NCBI RefSeq assembly: GCF_008974245.1 | Contig: NZ_BBZI01000008.1 | Location: 611,516-675,515 of the forward strand | Direction of reading: 5' to 3' | Source: Streptomyces abyssomicinicus | Lineage (GTDB): Bacteria; Actinomycetota; Actinomycetes; Streptomycetales; Streptomycetaceae | DNA length: 64,000 bases | Shown: positions 44,759 to 52,670 of the stretch, in pieces | How positions within the stretch are numbered: the first letter of the stretch is position 1 | Layout of the letters: the number at the start of each line of letters is the position of its first letter | Made by a program: the position numbers and the translations under genes | The notes under the pieces: generated by a model | Database searches by the model: none | The model's input: only the letters and a program-made list of their open reading frames with translations | Told to the model about the DNA's origin: nothing

Positions 44759-44800
44759 CGGCGGCGACCAGGGGGGAACGTTCCCCCCTGGTCGCCGCCG
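44759..44800. terminator. bidirectional terminator, acyl-CoA ligase/holA
   Basis: CGGCGGCGACCAGGGGGGAAC and its exact complement form a 42-nt perfect palindrome between the convergent genes (the loop opens at the central AACGTT). It can act for both transcripts. Confidence 0.93.
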
Positions 44801-44813
44801 TTCGTCCTCCGCG

Positions 44814-45803
44814 TCAGCCCCGGCCGCGCGAGCGGGCGGCGCGGGCGATGGTGACGACCGCCTTCTCCAGGGCGTACTCGGGGTCGTCGCCGGCGCCCTT
44901 GACCGCGCCGTCCGCCTCGGCGACGGCGCGGAGGGCGACCGAGACGCCGTCCTCGCTCCAGCCGCGCATCTGCTGACGCACCCGGTCGATCTTCCACGGC
45001 GGCATGCCCAGCTCGCGCGCCAGGTCGGCCGGACGGCCGCCGCGCGCCGAGAGCAGCTTCCCGATGGCCCGGACGCCCTGGGCCAGCGCGCTGGTGATCA
45101 GCACCGGAGCGACCCCCGTGGACAACGACCACCGCAGCGCCTCCAGCGCCTCGGCGGCCCGGCCCTCGACGGCCCGGTCGGCCACGGTGAAGCTGGAGGC
45201 CTCGGCCCGGCCCGTGTAGTAGCGGCCCACGACCTCCTCGTCGACGGTGCCGTCGACGTCGGCGACCAACTGGGAGACGGCGGAGGCCAGCTCCCGCAGG
45301 TCGCTGCCGAGCGCGTCGACCAGCGCCTGGCACGCCTCGGGGGTGGCGGACCGCCCGGCGGTACGGAACTCGCCGCGGACGAAGGCGAGCCGGTCGGCCG
45401 GCTTGGTCATCTTCGGGCAGGCGACCTCACGGGCCCCGGCCTTGCGGGCCGCGTCCAGCAGGCCCTTGCCCTTGGCGCCGCCCGCGTGGACCAGCACCAG
45501 GGTGATCTCCTCGGCGGGAGAGGAGAGGTACGCCTTGACGTCCTTGACGGTGTCCGCGGAGAGGTCCTGCGCGTTGCGGACGACCACGACCTTGCGCTCG
45601 GCGAAGAGCGAGGGGCTGGTCAGCTCGGCGAGGGTGCCCGGCTGCAGCTGATCCGGCGTGAGGTCGCGTACGTCGGTGTCCGCGTCGGCGGACCGGGCGG
45701 CGGCGATCACCTCCCGCACGGCGCGGTCGAGGAGCAGGTCCTCCTGGCCCACGGCCAGGGTGACCGGCGCGAGAAGATCGTCGTGAGCTGATTTCCTGGC
45801 CAT
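44814..45803 (-). CDS. holA: DNA polymerase III subunit delta
   Basis: 329 aa clamp-loader subunit. The start MARKSAHDDLLAPVTLAVGQEDLLLDRAV and the later GSDLRELASAVSQLV match HolA, with the usual pattern of a short N-terminal AAA-like domain lacking the Walker A Lys. A start four codons upstream is possible. The neighbouring comEA-comEC-holA order is conserved in Gram-positive bacteria. Confidence 0.94.
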   Translation of the reverse strand: MARKSAHDDLLAPVTLAVGQEDLLLDRAVREVIAAARSADADTDVRDLTPDQLQPGTLAELTSPSLFAERKVVVVRNAQDLSADTVKDVKAYLSSPAEEITLVLVHAGGAKGKGLLDAARKAGAREVACPKMTKPADRLAFVRGEFRTAGRSATPEACQALVDALGSDLRELASAVSQLVADVDGTVDEEVVGRYYTGRAEASSFTVADRAVEGRAAEALEALRWSLSTGVAPVLITSALAQGVRAIGKLLSARGGRPADLARELGMPPWKIDRVRQQMRGWSEDGVSVALRAVAEADGAVKGAGDDPEYALEKAVVTIARAARSRGRG

Positions 45804-45849
45804 CCGCCCCAGCATCCCACGCGCCGCCGACAGCCCGGCCGGCCGGCCG

Positions 45850-46113
45850 TCAGGGCTCCTCGCGCCAGCCGTCCCACTCGGCGGCGAACTCGTCGAGGGC
45901 CGCCGGGTCCAGCGCCTCGTCCTCGTCGGCCAGCAGGACCAGCCACTGGGCGTCCTCGGCGTCGTCCTCCCCGGCGAGCGCGTCCCGCACGACGCCCGGT
46001 TCCTCGTCCACGCCGAAGCGCTCCGCGAGCGCCTCGGCGGCCTCCTCCGCGGCCTCGCGATCGGGCAGCACCAGCACGTGTCTCACATCGTTCACGCGCA
46101 TATTTTGCGACAT
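45850..46113 (-). CDS. small conserved protein of unknown function
   Basis: 87 aa, highly acidic (EEAAEALAERFGVDEEP, LLADEDEALDPAALDEFAAEWDG), no membrane segment and no motif. The start MSQNMRVNDVRHVLVLPDR gives two candidate Met; the second is four codons later. It sits between comEC and holA on the same strand. It resembles small ribonuclease-E-inhibitor-like acidic proteins in length and charge only; no function claimed. Confidence 0.6.
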   Translation of the reverse strand: MSQNMRVNDVRHVLVLPDREAAEEAAEALAERFGVDEEPGVVRDALAGEDDAEDAQWLVLLADEDEALDPAALDEFAAEWDGWREEP

Positions 46114-46148
46114 ACACCGAGGCTCGCGGACCCCGCCCCCGCCACGGG

Positions 46149-49100
46149 TCACCCGGGGCCCGCCGTGACGACCCCGAGCGAGCCGCGCGCCCCGGTGACC
46201 GCCACCGCCCCGTCCCGGTCGGTGCGCCGTACCTCCGCTCCCCGGGCCCGCAGCGCCGCGACCGTGGAGGGCGCCGGGTGGCCGTAGACGTTGTCGTGAC
46301 CGCAGCTGATCACGGCCAGCCGGGGCGCGAGACGGCGCGTCAGCTCCGCGTCCTGGTGCGCGGAGCCGTGGTGCGCGACCTTCAGGACGTCGACGGGGCC
46401 GAGCCGGTCGAGGAGGGGTGAGGCGGCGAGGGCCCGCTGTCCCGGCGGTTCCAGGTCTCCGAGCAGCAGCAGCCGCAGCCCCGCGGTCCGCACCAGCAGC
46501 GCGACGCTGGCGTCGTTCGGGCTGAGCGCCGCGATGCCGGCGGCCTCCGGCCACAGCACCCGCCACCGCAGCCCGTCGCCCACCCGCCGTTCCTGTCCCG
46601 CGACGGCCCGGGTCACCGGGACGCGGGCCGCGGCGGCGGTCCGGTGGACGAAGGCCGCCTGGTCGACGGGGTCCGCGTGCCCGGTCGCGGCGATCTCCGC
46701 CACCGAGCGCCCCCGCAGCACGCCCGGGAGCCCGGCCACGTGGTCGGCGTGGAAGTGGGTCAGCACCACCAGCGGGACCCGCCGCACGCCGAGCGTCCGC
46801 AGGCACCGGTCCACCGGTTCGGGCTCCGGCCCGGTGTCGATCACCACCGCGGAGCCGGGGCCGGCGTCGAGGACCAGCGCGTCGCCCTGCCCGACGTCGC
46901 AGACGACCATCCGCCAGTGCGGCGGCGGCCAGCCGGTGATCAGCCGGGTCACCTGGGGAGGCCGCAGCACCGCGACCGCCAGCAGCAGCCCGAGGCCCGC
47001 GCACAGCAGCGGCCGTCCGGGCAGCCGCCGCAGGACGGGCAGCACGGCCAGGGTGGTCACGGCGAGCAGCGCGGCCCCGCCCCATCCCTCGGGCCAGTCC
47101 ACCCCGGCCCCCGGCAGCCCCGCCCCGGCCCGCGCCACGTCCACCACCCAGCCGGCGGGCCATCCCGCGCAGCGGGCCAGCACCTCGGCCACGGGTATCG
47201 CCAGGGGCGCGGTGAGCAGTGCCGCGAAGCCGAGGACGGTGGCGGGGGCGATCGCGAACTCGGTGAGCAGGTTGCAGGGGATCGCGACCAGGCTGACCCG
47301 CCCGGAGAACACCACCACCACGGGCGCGCACACCGCCTGCGCCGCGGCGGCCGCGCCGAGCGCCTCGGCGAGGCGGGGCGGCACCCGCCGGCGGCGCAGC
47401 GCCTCGCTCCAGCGCGGGGCGAGCAGCAGCAGTGAACCGGTGGCCAGCACGGAGAGCAGGAAGCCCGGGCTGCGGGCGAGCCACGGGTCGTACAGCACGA
47501 GCAGCAGCACGGCGGCGGCCAGTGCGGGCACCATCGCCCGCCGCCGCCCGGTCGCCAGCGCGAGCAGCACCACCGTGCCGCAGGCGGCGGCCCGCAGCAC
47601 GCTGGGGTCCGGCCGGCAGACGACGACGAAGCCGAGGGTGAGCGCGCCGCCGAGGAGGGCGGTGGTCCGCAGCGTCAGGCCCAGGCGTGGCGCGAGTCCG
47701 CGCCGCTCGGCGCGCTGGGCGAGGCCGGGCGGGCCCAGCAGCAGGGCCAGCAGGATCGTCAGGTTGCTCCCGCTGACGGCGAGGATGTGGGCGAGGTCGG
47801 TCTCCTGGAAGGCGTGGTCGAGCTCCGGGGTGATGCGTGAGGTGTCGCCGACCACCAGGCCCGGCAGCAGCGCCCGGGCGTCCGGTTCCAGTCCGTCGGT
47901 GGCCTCCCGCAGCCCGGCGCGCAGCCGCCCGGCGGTCCGCTGGGCCCCGGTGGGGCCGGCGACCACGCGCGGGGCACGGCCGCCCCGCGACTTCAGCACC
48001 GCCGCGAAGCGGTCACCGCCCGAGCGGGCCGGCGCCAGACGGCCCGTGACGGCGAGCCGGGTGGACGGCAGCAGGGCGAGCCAGCGGGCCCGCGCCTCGC
48101 CGGGGTCGGCCAGCAGCAGCACCGGGGTGCGGAGGGTGGTCTCCCCCGCCGGTCCGTCCAGGCGGCGGATCTCGGCGTCGACGAGGACGGTGGGCGTCAT
48201 GGGCCGGTTGCCGGTCACCCGGGGGCGGGCGAGCCGGGGGTCGGAGGTGAGCCGCACCTCCGCCGTGACGACGGCCTCGCGGGCGGCGAGCGCGGGCACG
48301 GGGCCGCTGCGCAGCTGCGCGCCGTGCAGTCCGGCGGAGGCGGCGGCCCCCGCGGCGCAGAGCAGCACCGCGGCCACGGTGGTCCGCGGCCCGGCCCGGG
48401 TCGCCGACGCCCGCAGGCCCCCGCGGGCGCGCAGCAGGACCAGCGCGGCCACCAGGCCGGCCACCGCCACCGCGCCGCCCACCGCGGGCGGCGCGGGCAG
48501 GGTGACGGCGGCGGTCCCCCACGCGGCGACCGCGGGCCCGGCCAGCCGGAGGTCGACCGGGCCCTCCTGCCGCGGATGCGCGGCACCCCGCGGACCGGCC
48601 GCAGCGTGTGCGGCAGCCCGCCCGAGCGGCCCCACCGCTGTTCCCCCCGCCCCGCCACCGCCGGGGCGGTCGCTCCCGGGGGCGGCGGGGAGGTCGCCCC
48701 TGGTGTCGGCCAGGTGATCGGCATCGGGGCCGGGCGCGTGGCTCGATCCGCGGTCGGTGGGGTGGGCGGGGTGGGCGGACTCACAGTCGGCCGAGCAAGC
48801 GGCTGACCCGCAGCCGGCCAAACACTCGGCCCCAAGGTCGGTGGGGCGGCCGGTCCCGGGGCCGGGCGGGCGGCCCGCCTCAAGGTCGGCCGAGCGGACA
48901 GTCCCACGATCGCCCGGGCGATCGGCCCCGAGATCGATGGGGCGGCCCGTCCCCGGGTCAGCAGGGCAGGCGCCGCCGCGAACGCCCCGACACTCGATCC
49001 CAAGGTCGGCAGGGCAGGCGCCCCTGCGGGTGCGCGAACCGTCGGCCCCGGGCCCACCCGGGCAGTCGGCCCCCAGCCAGCCCGGGCAGTCGGCACCGGA

Positions 49101-49154
49101 GCCGGCCGGGTGGGCGGGCCCGAGGCCGGGCGGGTGGGAGGCGCGGGGTGTCAT
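46149..49154 (-). CDS. comEC: ComEC/Rec2 family DNA uptake protein with repeat extension
   Basis: 1001 aa. ComEC forms the membrane channel for single-stranded DNA. From about residue 193 onward it has the normal layout: TM segments, an OB-like part, the competence core (FQETDLAHILAVSGSNL), and a C-terminal metallo-beta-lactamase-like domain with THFHADH (about 798). The first 160 residues are a degenerate 8-residue repeat (GADCPGxx/GTGRPxDL) unlike any ComEC part. The start overlaps the comEA stop by 4 bp (ATGA), which favours it; a GTG at 48635 preceded by GGGGGG would give 829 residues, nearer the usual length. Confidence 0.88.
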   Translation of the reverse strand: MTPRASHPPGLGPAHPAGSGADCPGWLGADCPGGPGADGSRTRRGACPADLGIECRGVRGGACPADPGTGRPIDLGADRPGDRGTVRSADLEAGRPPGPGTGRPTDLGAECLAGCGSAACSADCESAHPAHPTDRGSSHAPGPDADHLADTRGDLPAAPGSDRPGGGGAGGTAVGPLGRAAAHAAAGPRGAAHPRQEGPVDLRLAGPAVAAWGTAAVTLPAPPAVGGAVAVAGLVAALVLLRARGGLRASATRAGPRTTVAAVLLCAAGAAASAGLHGAQLRSGPVPALAAREAVVTAEVRLTSDPRLARPRVTGNRPMTPTVLVDAEIRRLDGPAGETTLRTPVLLLADPGEARARWLALLPSTRLAVTGRLAPARSGGDRFAAVLKSRGGRAPRVVAGPTGAQRTAGRLRAGLREATDGLEPDARALLPGLVVGDTSRITPELDHAFQETDLAHILAVSGSNLTILLALLLGPPGLAQRAERRGLAPRLGLTLRTTALLGGALTLGFVVVCRPDPSVLRAAACGTVVLLALATGRRRAMVPALAAAVLLLVLYDPWLARSPGFLLSVLATGSLLLLAPRWSEALRRRRVPPRLAEALGAAAAAQAVCAPVVVVFSGRVSLVAIPCNLLTEFAIAPATVLGFAALLTAPLAIPVAEVLARCAGWPAGWVVDVARAGAGLPGAGVDWPEGWGGAALLAVTTLAVLPVLRRLPGRPLLCAGLGLLLAVAVLRPPQVTRLITGWPPPHWRMVVCDVGQGDALVLDAGPGSAVVIDTGPEPEPVDRCLRTLGVRRVPLVVLTHFHADHVAGLPGVLRGRSVAEIAATGHADPVDQAAFVHRTAAAARVPVTRAVAGQERRVGDGLRWRVLWPEAAGIAALSPNDASVALLVRTAGLRLLLLGDLEPPGQRALAASPLLDRLGPVDVLKVAHHGSAHQDAELTRRLAPRLAVISCGHDNVYGHPAPSTVAALRARGAEVRRTDRDGAVAVTGARGSLGVVTAGPG
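48666..49097. repeat. 24-bp degenerate tandem repeat at the 5' end of comEC
   Basis: About 18 units of 24 bp encode an octapeptide, G-A/T-x-R/C-P-x-D-L. The most regular units are GADCPGGP, GTGRPIDL, GADRPGDR, GTGRPTDL. Units have drifted, and Cys is unusually common. Confidence 0.75.
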
Positions 49155-50578
49155 GGCCGGACCAGGTCGCGCAGGTCGGCGAAGCGCCGGTCGCCGATGC
49201 CGTTGACCTCGCGCAGCTCCTCCACCGTGCGGAACCCGCCGGTGCGGGTGCGGTGGTCGACGATGTGCTGGGCCAGCACCGGGCCCACTCCGGGCAGCGT
49301 GTCGAGCTGCTCCACGGTGGCGGTGTTCAGCGCCACCGGTGCGGCGGGCCCCGGGGCGGAACCGGCGGCACCGGCGGCACCGCCCGGCGCGGCGGGCGGG
49401 GGCGGGGCTCCCGGTGGCGGGTCGACGCCCACCAGGAGCTGCTCGCCGTCGACCAGGAAGCGGGCCCGGTTGAGGCCTGCGGTGTCCGCTCCCGGCCGCA
49501 CCCCGCCGGCGGCGCGCAACGCGTCCGCGACGCGGGACCCGGGCGGCAGGGCGTGCACCCCGGGGTCGCGCACCTTGCCGCCGACGTCCACCACGATCGG
49601 CGGCGCGGCGGTGGTGTGCCCGGCTCCGGCAGGGCGGGGCCGGAAGGGACTCGGCACCGCCCCTTGGACGTTCTTCGGCGCGGCGACCGGAGTGGGCCGC
49701 GCGGCCAGGTGGTGCTGGAGCGCGAGGGCGACGGCCAGGGCGAGCAGCGCCGCCAGCGCGACGACACCACGCCGGTGCAGCGCGCAGGCCGCCTGCAGCC
49801 ACGGCGGAAGCCGGTCCCGCAGGGCCTCCGCCCAGCCGTCCCCGCCCCGCGCCGGTCCGGACGGGGCGGCGGTGTCCTCCCTCACCTCCACCGGTGGGGA
49901 CGGCGAGGGCGGGACGCCACGGGGCGGCGTCGCGAACAGGGCCGCCGCACGGTCACGGGTGGCGTCGGCGGCGTCGGAAGGTCTCCGGTGCCGCCCCCGG
50001 CCGGAACCGCCGGGCAAAGCGGCCGCGCGGCCCTGCGCCGTCGGCACGGTGCCGGGCGCTCCCCCCGGCTCTCCGCGCGGGCCCCCGGAGTCGCCCGTGA
50101 GCAGCGGCACGGTGGGCGGTGCCACGCCGGACGCCCGCAGGTGCACGGTACGAGGTGCCCGCCGGGCCGGCACGCCGGAGGCCTCGTGCGCGGGCGCCGC
50201 CCGCCACACCGCACCCCGCCCTGCCCCGGACCCGGCGTGAAGCCCCGCCCCCGGCCCCGGCTGAGGCACCCCGCGAGGCCCCGCGCGTCCCCCGGTGCCG
50301 TCCGGCGGGAGCGGTGGCGGCGCCCCCGGTGGCGCCCCCGGCGCCCGTGGAGGCGGCGGCCCGGTGCGCGGCCCCGCCGGAGGGCCCGCGGGGCGCACCG
50401 CGGGAGCCGCCGCGTGAGGTGTCCGGCGAGGTGCGTCGGCTGCCGCGTGGGACGGCGCGCCGAACGTCGTCGTCGAAGCCGTACGGGATGCCGTACGGGA
50501 TGCCGTACGGGATGCCGTCCGAGATGCCGCACGTGCCGCCGCACGCGATGCCGTGTGAAGTGGGGTTCCCGTTGCCAT
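49151..50578 (-). CDS. comEA: ComEA-like helix-hairpin-helix DNA receptor
   Basis: 475 aa. A long Ala/Pro/Arg-rich N-terminal region (about 230 residues) includes four ASRT repeats. One transmembrane helix follows (VVALAALLALAVALAL, about 270-285), then a SLBB domain (VVDVGGKVRDPGVHALPPGS) and two helix-hairpin-helix motifs (LNTATVEQLDTLPGVGPVLAQHIV; VEELREVNGIGDRRF). ComEA binds incoming DNA outside the membrane. The N-terminus is much longer than usual, so a later start is possible. Coupled to comEC by a 4-bp overlap. Confidence 0.85.
   Translation of the reverse strand: MATGTPLHTASRAAARAASRTASRTASRTASRTASTTTFGAPSHAAADAPRRTPHAAAPAVRPAGPPAGPRTGPPPPRAPGAPPGAPPPLPPDGTGGRAGPRGVPQPGPGAGLHAGSGAGRGAVWRAAPAHEASGVPARRAPRTVHLRASGVAPPTVPLLTGDSGGPRGEPGGAPGTVPTAQGRAAALPGGSGRGRHRRPSDAADATRDRAAALFATPPRGVPPSPSPPVEVREDTAAPSGPARGGDGWAEALRDRLPPWLQAACALHRRGVVALAALLALAVALALQHHLAARPTPVAAPKNVQGAVPSPFRPRPAGAGHTTAAPPIVVDVGGKVRDPGVHALPPGSRVADALRAAGGVRPGADTAGLNRARFLVDGEQLLVGVDPPPGAPPPPAAPGGAAGAAGSAPGPAAPVALNTATVEQLDTLPGVGPVLAQHIVDHRTRTGGFRTVEELREVNGIGDRRFADLRDLVRP
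50479..50526. repeat. 12-bp tandem repeat at the 5' end of comEA
   Basis: CCGTACGGGATG occurs three times exactly and once with changes, encoding four ASRT units on the minus strand. Confidence 0.9.
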
Positions 50579-50628
50579 GGGCCCAGGATCCGCCGATACC
50601 GCACACCGCGATGATCAAGGCCGAAACC

Positions 50629-50656
50629 TGTGGACAACCGCCCCCGTTGTGGACAA
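50629..50656. promoter_or_regulatory. pair of DnaA-box-like sequences
   Basis: TGTGGACAA occurs at 50629-50637 and 50648-50656, 19 bp apart in the same direction; its complement TTGTCCACA is the preferred Streptomyces DnaA box. They lie in the short gap between degV and comEA. Confidence 0.5.
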
Positions 50657-50661
50657 CCGCG

Positions 50662-51507
50662 TCACCGCGCGGAGATCACCACCGCCAGCAGCCCCGGCCC
50701 GGTGTGCGCCCCGATCACCGCTCCCACCTCGCTGACGTGCAGGTCGGCGAGGTTCGGCACCCTGGCGCGGAGCCGGTCCGCGAGGGCCAGCGCGCGCTCG
50801 GGGGCGGCCAGGTGATGGACCGCCATGTCGACCTGGGCCGCGCCGGCCCGCTCGGCGGCGATCTCCTCGAGCCGGCCGATGGCCCGGGACGCCGTGCGCA
50901 CCTTCTCCAGCGGCTCGATCCGCCCGTCGGCCAGCTGCAGCAGCGGCTTCACGGCCAGCGCCGACCCGAAGAAGGCCTGCGCCGCGCCGATCCGCCCGCC
51001 GCGCCGCAGGTACTCCAGGGTGTCCACGTAGAGGAAGGCGGAGGTCCCGGCGGCCCGCTTCTCCGCGGCCGCGACCACCTCGTCCACGCCGCCGCCCGCC
51101 TCGGCCGTCTCGGCCGCCGCCAGCGCGCAGAACCCGAGGGCCATCGCCACCATCCCGGTGTCCACGACCCGTACCGGCACCGGCGCCTGCCGGGCGGCCA
51201 GCACGGCGGCGTCGTAGGTGCCGGAGAACTCGGCGGACAGGTGCAGGGAGACGATCGCCGAGACGCCCGTCTGCGCGATCCGCCGATAGGTTTCCGCGAA
51301 GACCTCCGGGCCGGGCCGCGAGGTGGTGACGGGCAGCTTCCTGCGCAGCGCCTCGGCGAGGGAGCGGGCGGAGATCTCGGTGCCCTCCTCCAGCGCCCGG
51401 TCGCCGAGGACCACGGTCAGCGGGACGGAGGTGATGCCGTGCCGGGCCGTCGTCCGGGGCGGCAGGTAGGCCGTGGAATCGGTGACGATCGCGACATGGC
51501 GGGACAT
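50662..51507 (-). CDS. DegV family fatty-acid-binding protein
   Basis: 281 aa with the DegV fold. It starts HVAIVTDSTAYLPP (ligand-binding TDSTAD-type motif), continues TTSRPGPEVFAETYR and YVDTLEYLRRGGRIGA, and ends with LLAVVISAR. DegV/FakB proteins carry fatty acids for phosphorylation by FakA, though no kinase gene is near. The start at MSRHVAIV is chosen over one 14 codons upstream. Confidence 0.93.
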   Translation of the reverse strand: MSRHVAIVTDSTAYLPPRTTARHGITSVPLTVVLGDRALEEGTEISARSLAEALRRKLPVTTSRPGPEVFAETYRRIAQTGVSAIVSLHLSAEFSGTYDAAVLAARQAPVPVRVVDTGMVAMALGFCALAAAETAEAGGGVDEVVAAAEKRAAGTSAFLYVDTLEYLRRGGRIGAAQAFFGSALAVKPLLQLADGRIEPLEKVRTASRAIGRLEEIAAERAGAAQVDMAVHHLAAPERALALADRLRARVPNLADLHVSEVGAVIGAHTGPGLLAVVISAR

Positions 51508-51609
51508 GGACTGGAGGTTACCTGCCGTACTCGCCGCCCGGCATGCCACCCCGGTGACGCGGGGGTAACCGCCCCGGAGCCTTCGCCTCCGCTCCGGCGC
51601 CGCGTCAGG

Positions 51610-52332
51610 TCAGGTGGTGCTCTCGGGCCGGGCCTGCCGGTCCAGCTTCTCCCACGGGTTGGGCGTCCGGGGCCGCGACGGGTTCAGCGCGGCACGGTCC
51701 TCACGCGGGGCCTTCTGACGGGGGGCCTCCTGCTCCGTCCCCCGGCCGCGGGAGGTCTCGGGCGCCGGCTGCTGCGGCGTCTCCTCGACCCGGTCCCAGT
51801 GCCGCAGGGCGCCGGCCTCGACGTCGATCTGGGCGCTCAGCGACTCCAGGTCGTCCTCGGCGAAGCGGCGCGCGCGGTCCCGGGCGGCCCAGCGCAGGGA
51901 GTCGGCGGAGCTGACGATCTGCTCGGTGCGCTCACGCAGGCCGGGCAGCCGCTCGGCGAGGGTGGCGCGGTCGGGTTCGGACTCCAGCCGCTTGAGGTCG
52001 CCGTCCAGCTCACGGCCGTGCGCGCCGAGCCGCTCGAAGAGGCCGAGGGACTCCTTGAGCGAGCCGTCGTCGGCCGAGCCCGCCTCCAGGGCCTGCTGGG
52101 TGGCCCGCATCGAGGTGCGCAGCTTCAGCCGCAGCTCGGCGAGCTCGCCGACGGGGCCGGGCTGGGCCAGCGAGCGGGCGCGCAGCGTCGTGTCCTCGAC
52201 CGAGCGCCGGGCCTGGGTGATGGTGCGGTCCACGCCGCGCCTGGCGGCGCCGACGGCCTTGACCGTGCCCCAGGCGGCCAGCGAGACCAGCAGCAAGAAG
52301 ATCACCGCGAATACGGCAATGACCACATCCAC
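51610..52332 (-). CDS. single-TM coiled-coil protein
   Basis: 240 aa, conserved in Streptomyces, function unknown. A GTG with GAAGGAGG 7 nt upstream starts a protein with one N-terminal transmembrane helix (VVIAVFAVIFLLLVSLAAWGTV, about residues 3-24). A long heptad-like cytoplasmic part follows (VGELAELRLKLRTSMRATQQALEAG; LKRLESEPDRATLAERLPGLRERTEQI), then a polar Pro/Arg tail. It looks like a membrane-anchored coiled-coil scaffold. It lies downstream of leuS beyond a strong terminator. Confidence 0.8.
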   Translation of the reverse strand: MDVVIAVFAVIFLLLVSLAAWGTVKAVGAARRGVDRTITQARRSVEDTTLRARSLAQPGPVGELAELRLKLRTSMRATQQALEAGSADDGSLKESLGLFERLGAHGRELDGDLKRLESEPDRATLAERLPGLRERTEQIVSSADSLRWAARDRARRFAEDDLESLSAQIDVEAGALRHWDRVEETPQQPAPETSRGRGTEQEAPRQKAPREDRAALNPSRPRTPNPWEKLDRQARPESTT

Positions 52333-52406
52333 CGCAGTTCCTCCTTCGCGCGCAGCCACCCGGTGCGGGAATCGGTCCCCCCACCACTCTCCCACGGTAA
52401 ACGCCG

Positions 52407-52446
52407 GGGGCGGGTCCGGAGTTCCACGGAACCCCGGACCCGCCCC
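52407..52446 (-). terminator. strong hairpin downstream of leuS
   Basis: GGGGCGGGTCCGG pairs with CCGGACCCGCCCC, then one mismatch, then GTTCC with GGAAC. The stem totals 18 bp. Confidence 0.85.
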
Positions 52447-52603
52447 TGATCGTTCCCCGGTTCCGCAGGCCCTGCGTCCCCTAGGGGGCGGTTTCCCACC
52501 CGGACGGCGTTCACGCCACGGGGAGACGGCGTTCACGCGACGGGGCCCGCGGGCCCGGCCGACCGTGCCGTCCCGTCCCCCCGGGCCCGCCCGCGCGTCC
52601 GCC

Positions 52604-52648
52604 CTCGCCCGCGCGGGCCTCGCCCGCGCGGGCCTCGCCCGCGCGGGC
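52604..52648. repeat. 15-bp tandem repeat downstream of leuS
   Basis: CTCGCCCGCGCGGGC is repeated three times without change. Confidence 0.9.
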
Positions 52649-52670
52649 CTCGTCGGCACATGCGTCCTGG

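Larger units (their letters stand above)
52333..52670. other. 338-bp gap between leuS and the coiled-coil protein gene
   Basis: Holds the leuS terminator, a 15-bp tandem repeat and an additional direct repeat of about 21 bp (GACGGCGTTCACGC core) near 52503-52545. No coding sequence was found. Confidence 0.6.

Noticed and set aside
50629..50656. DnaA boxes as a replication origin
   Set aside because: Only two boxes, no dnaA/dnaN neighbours and no AT-rich region.
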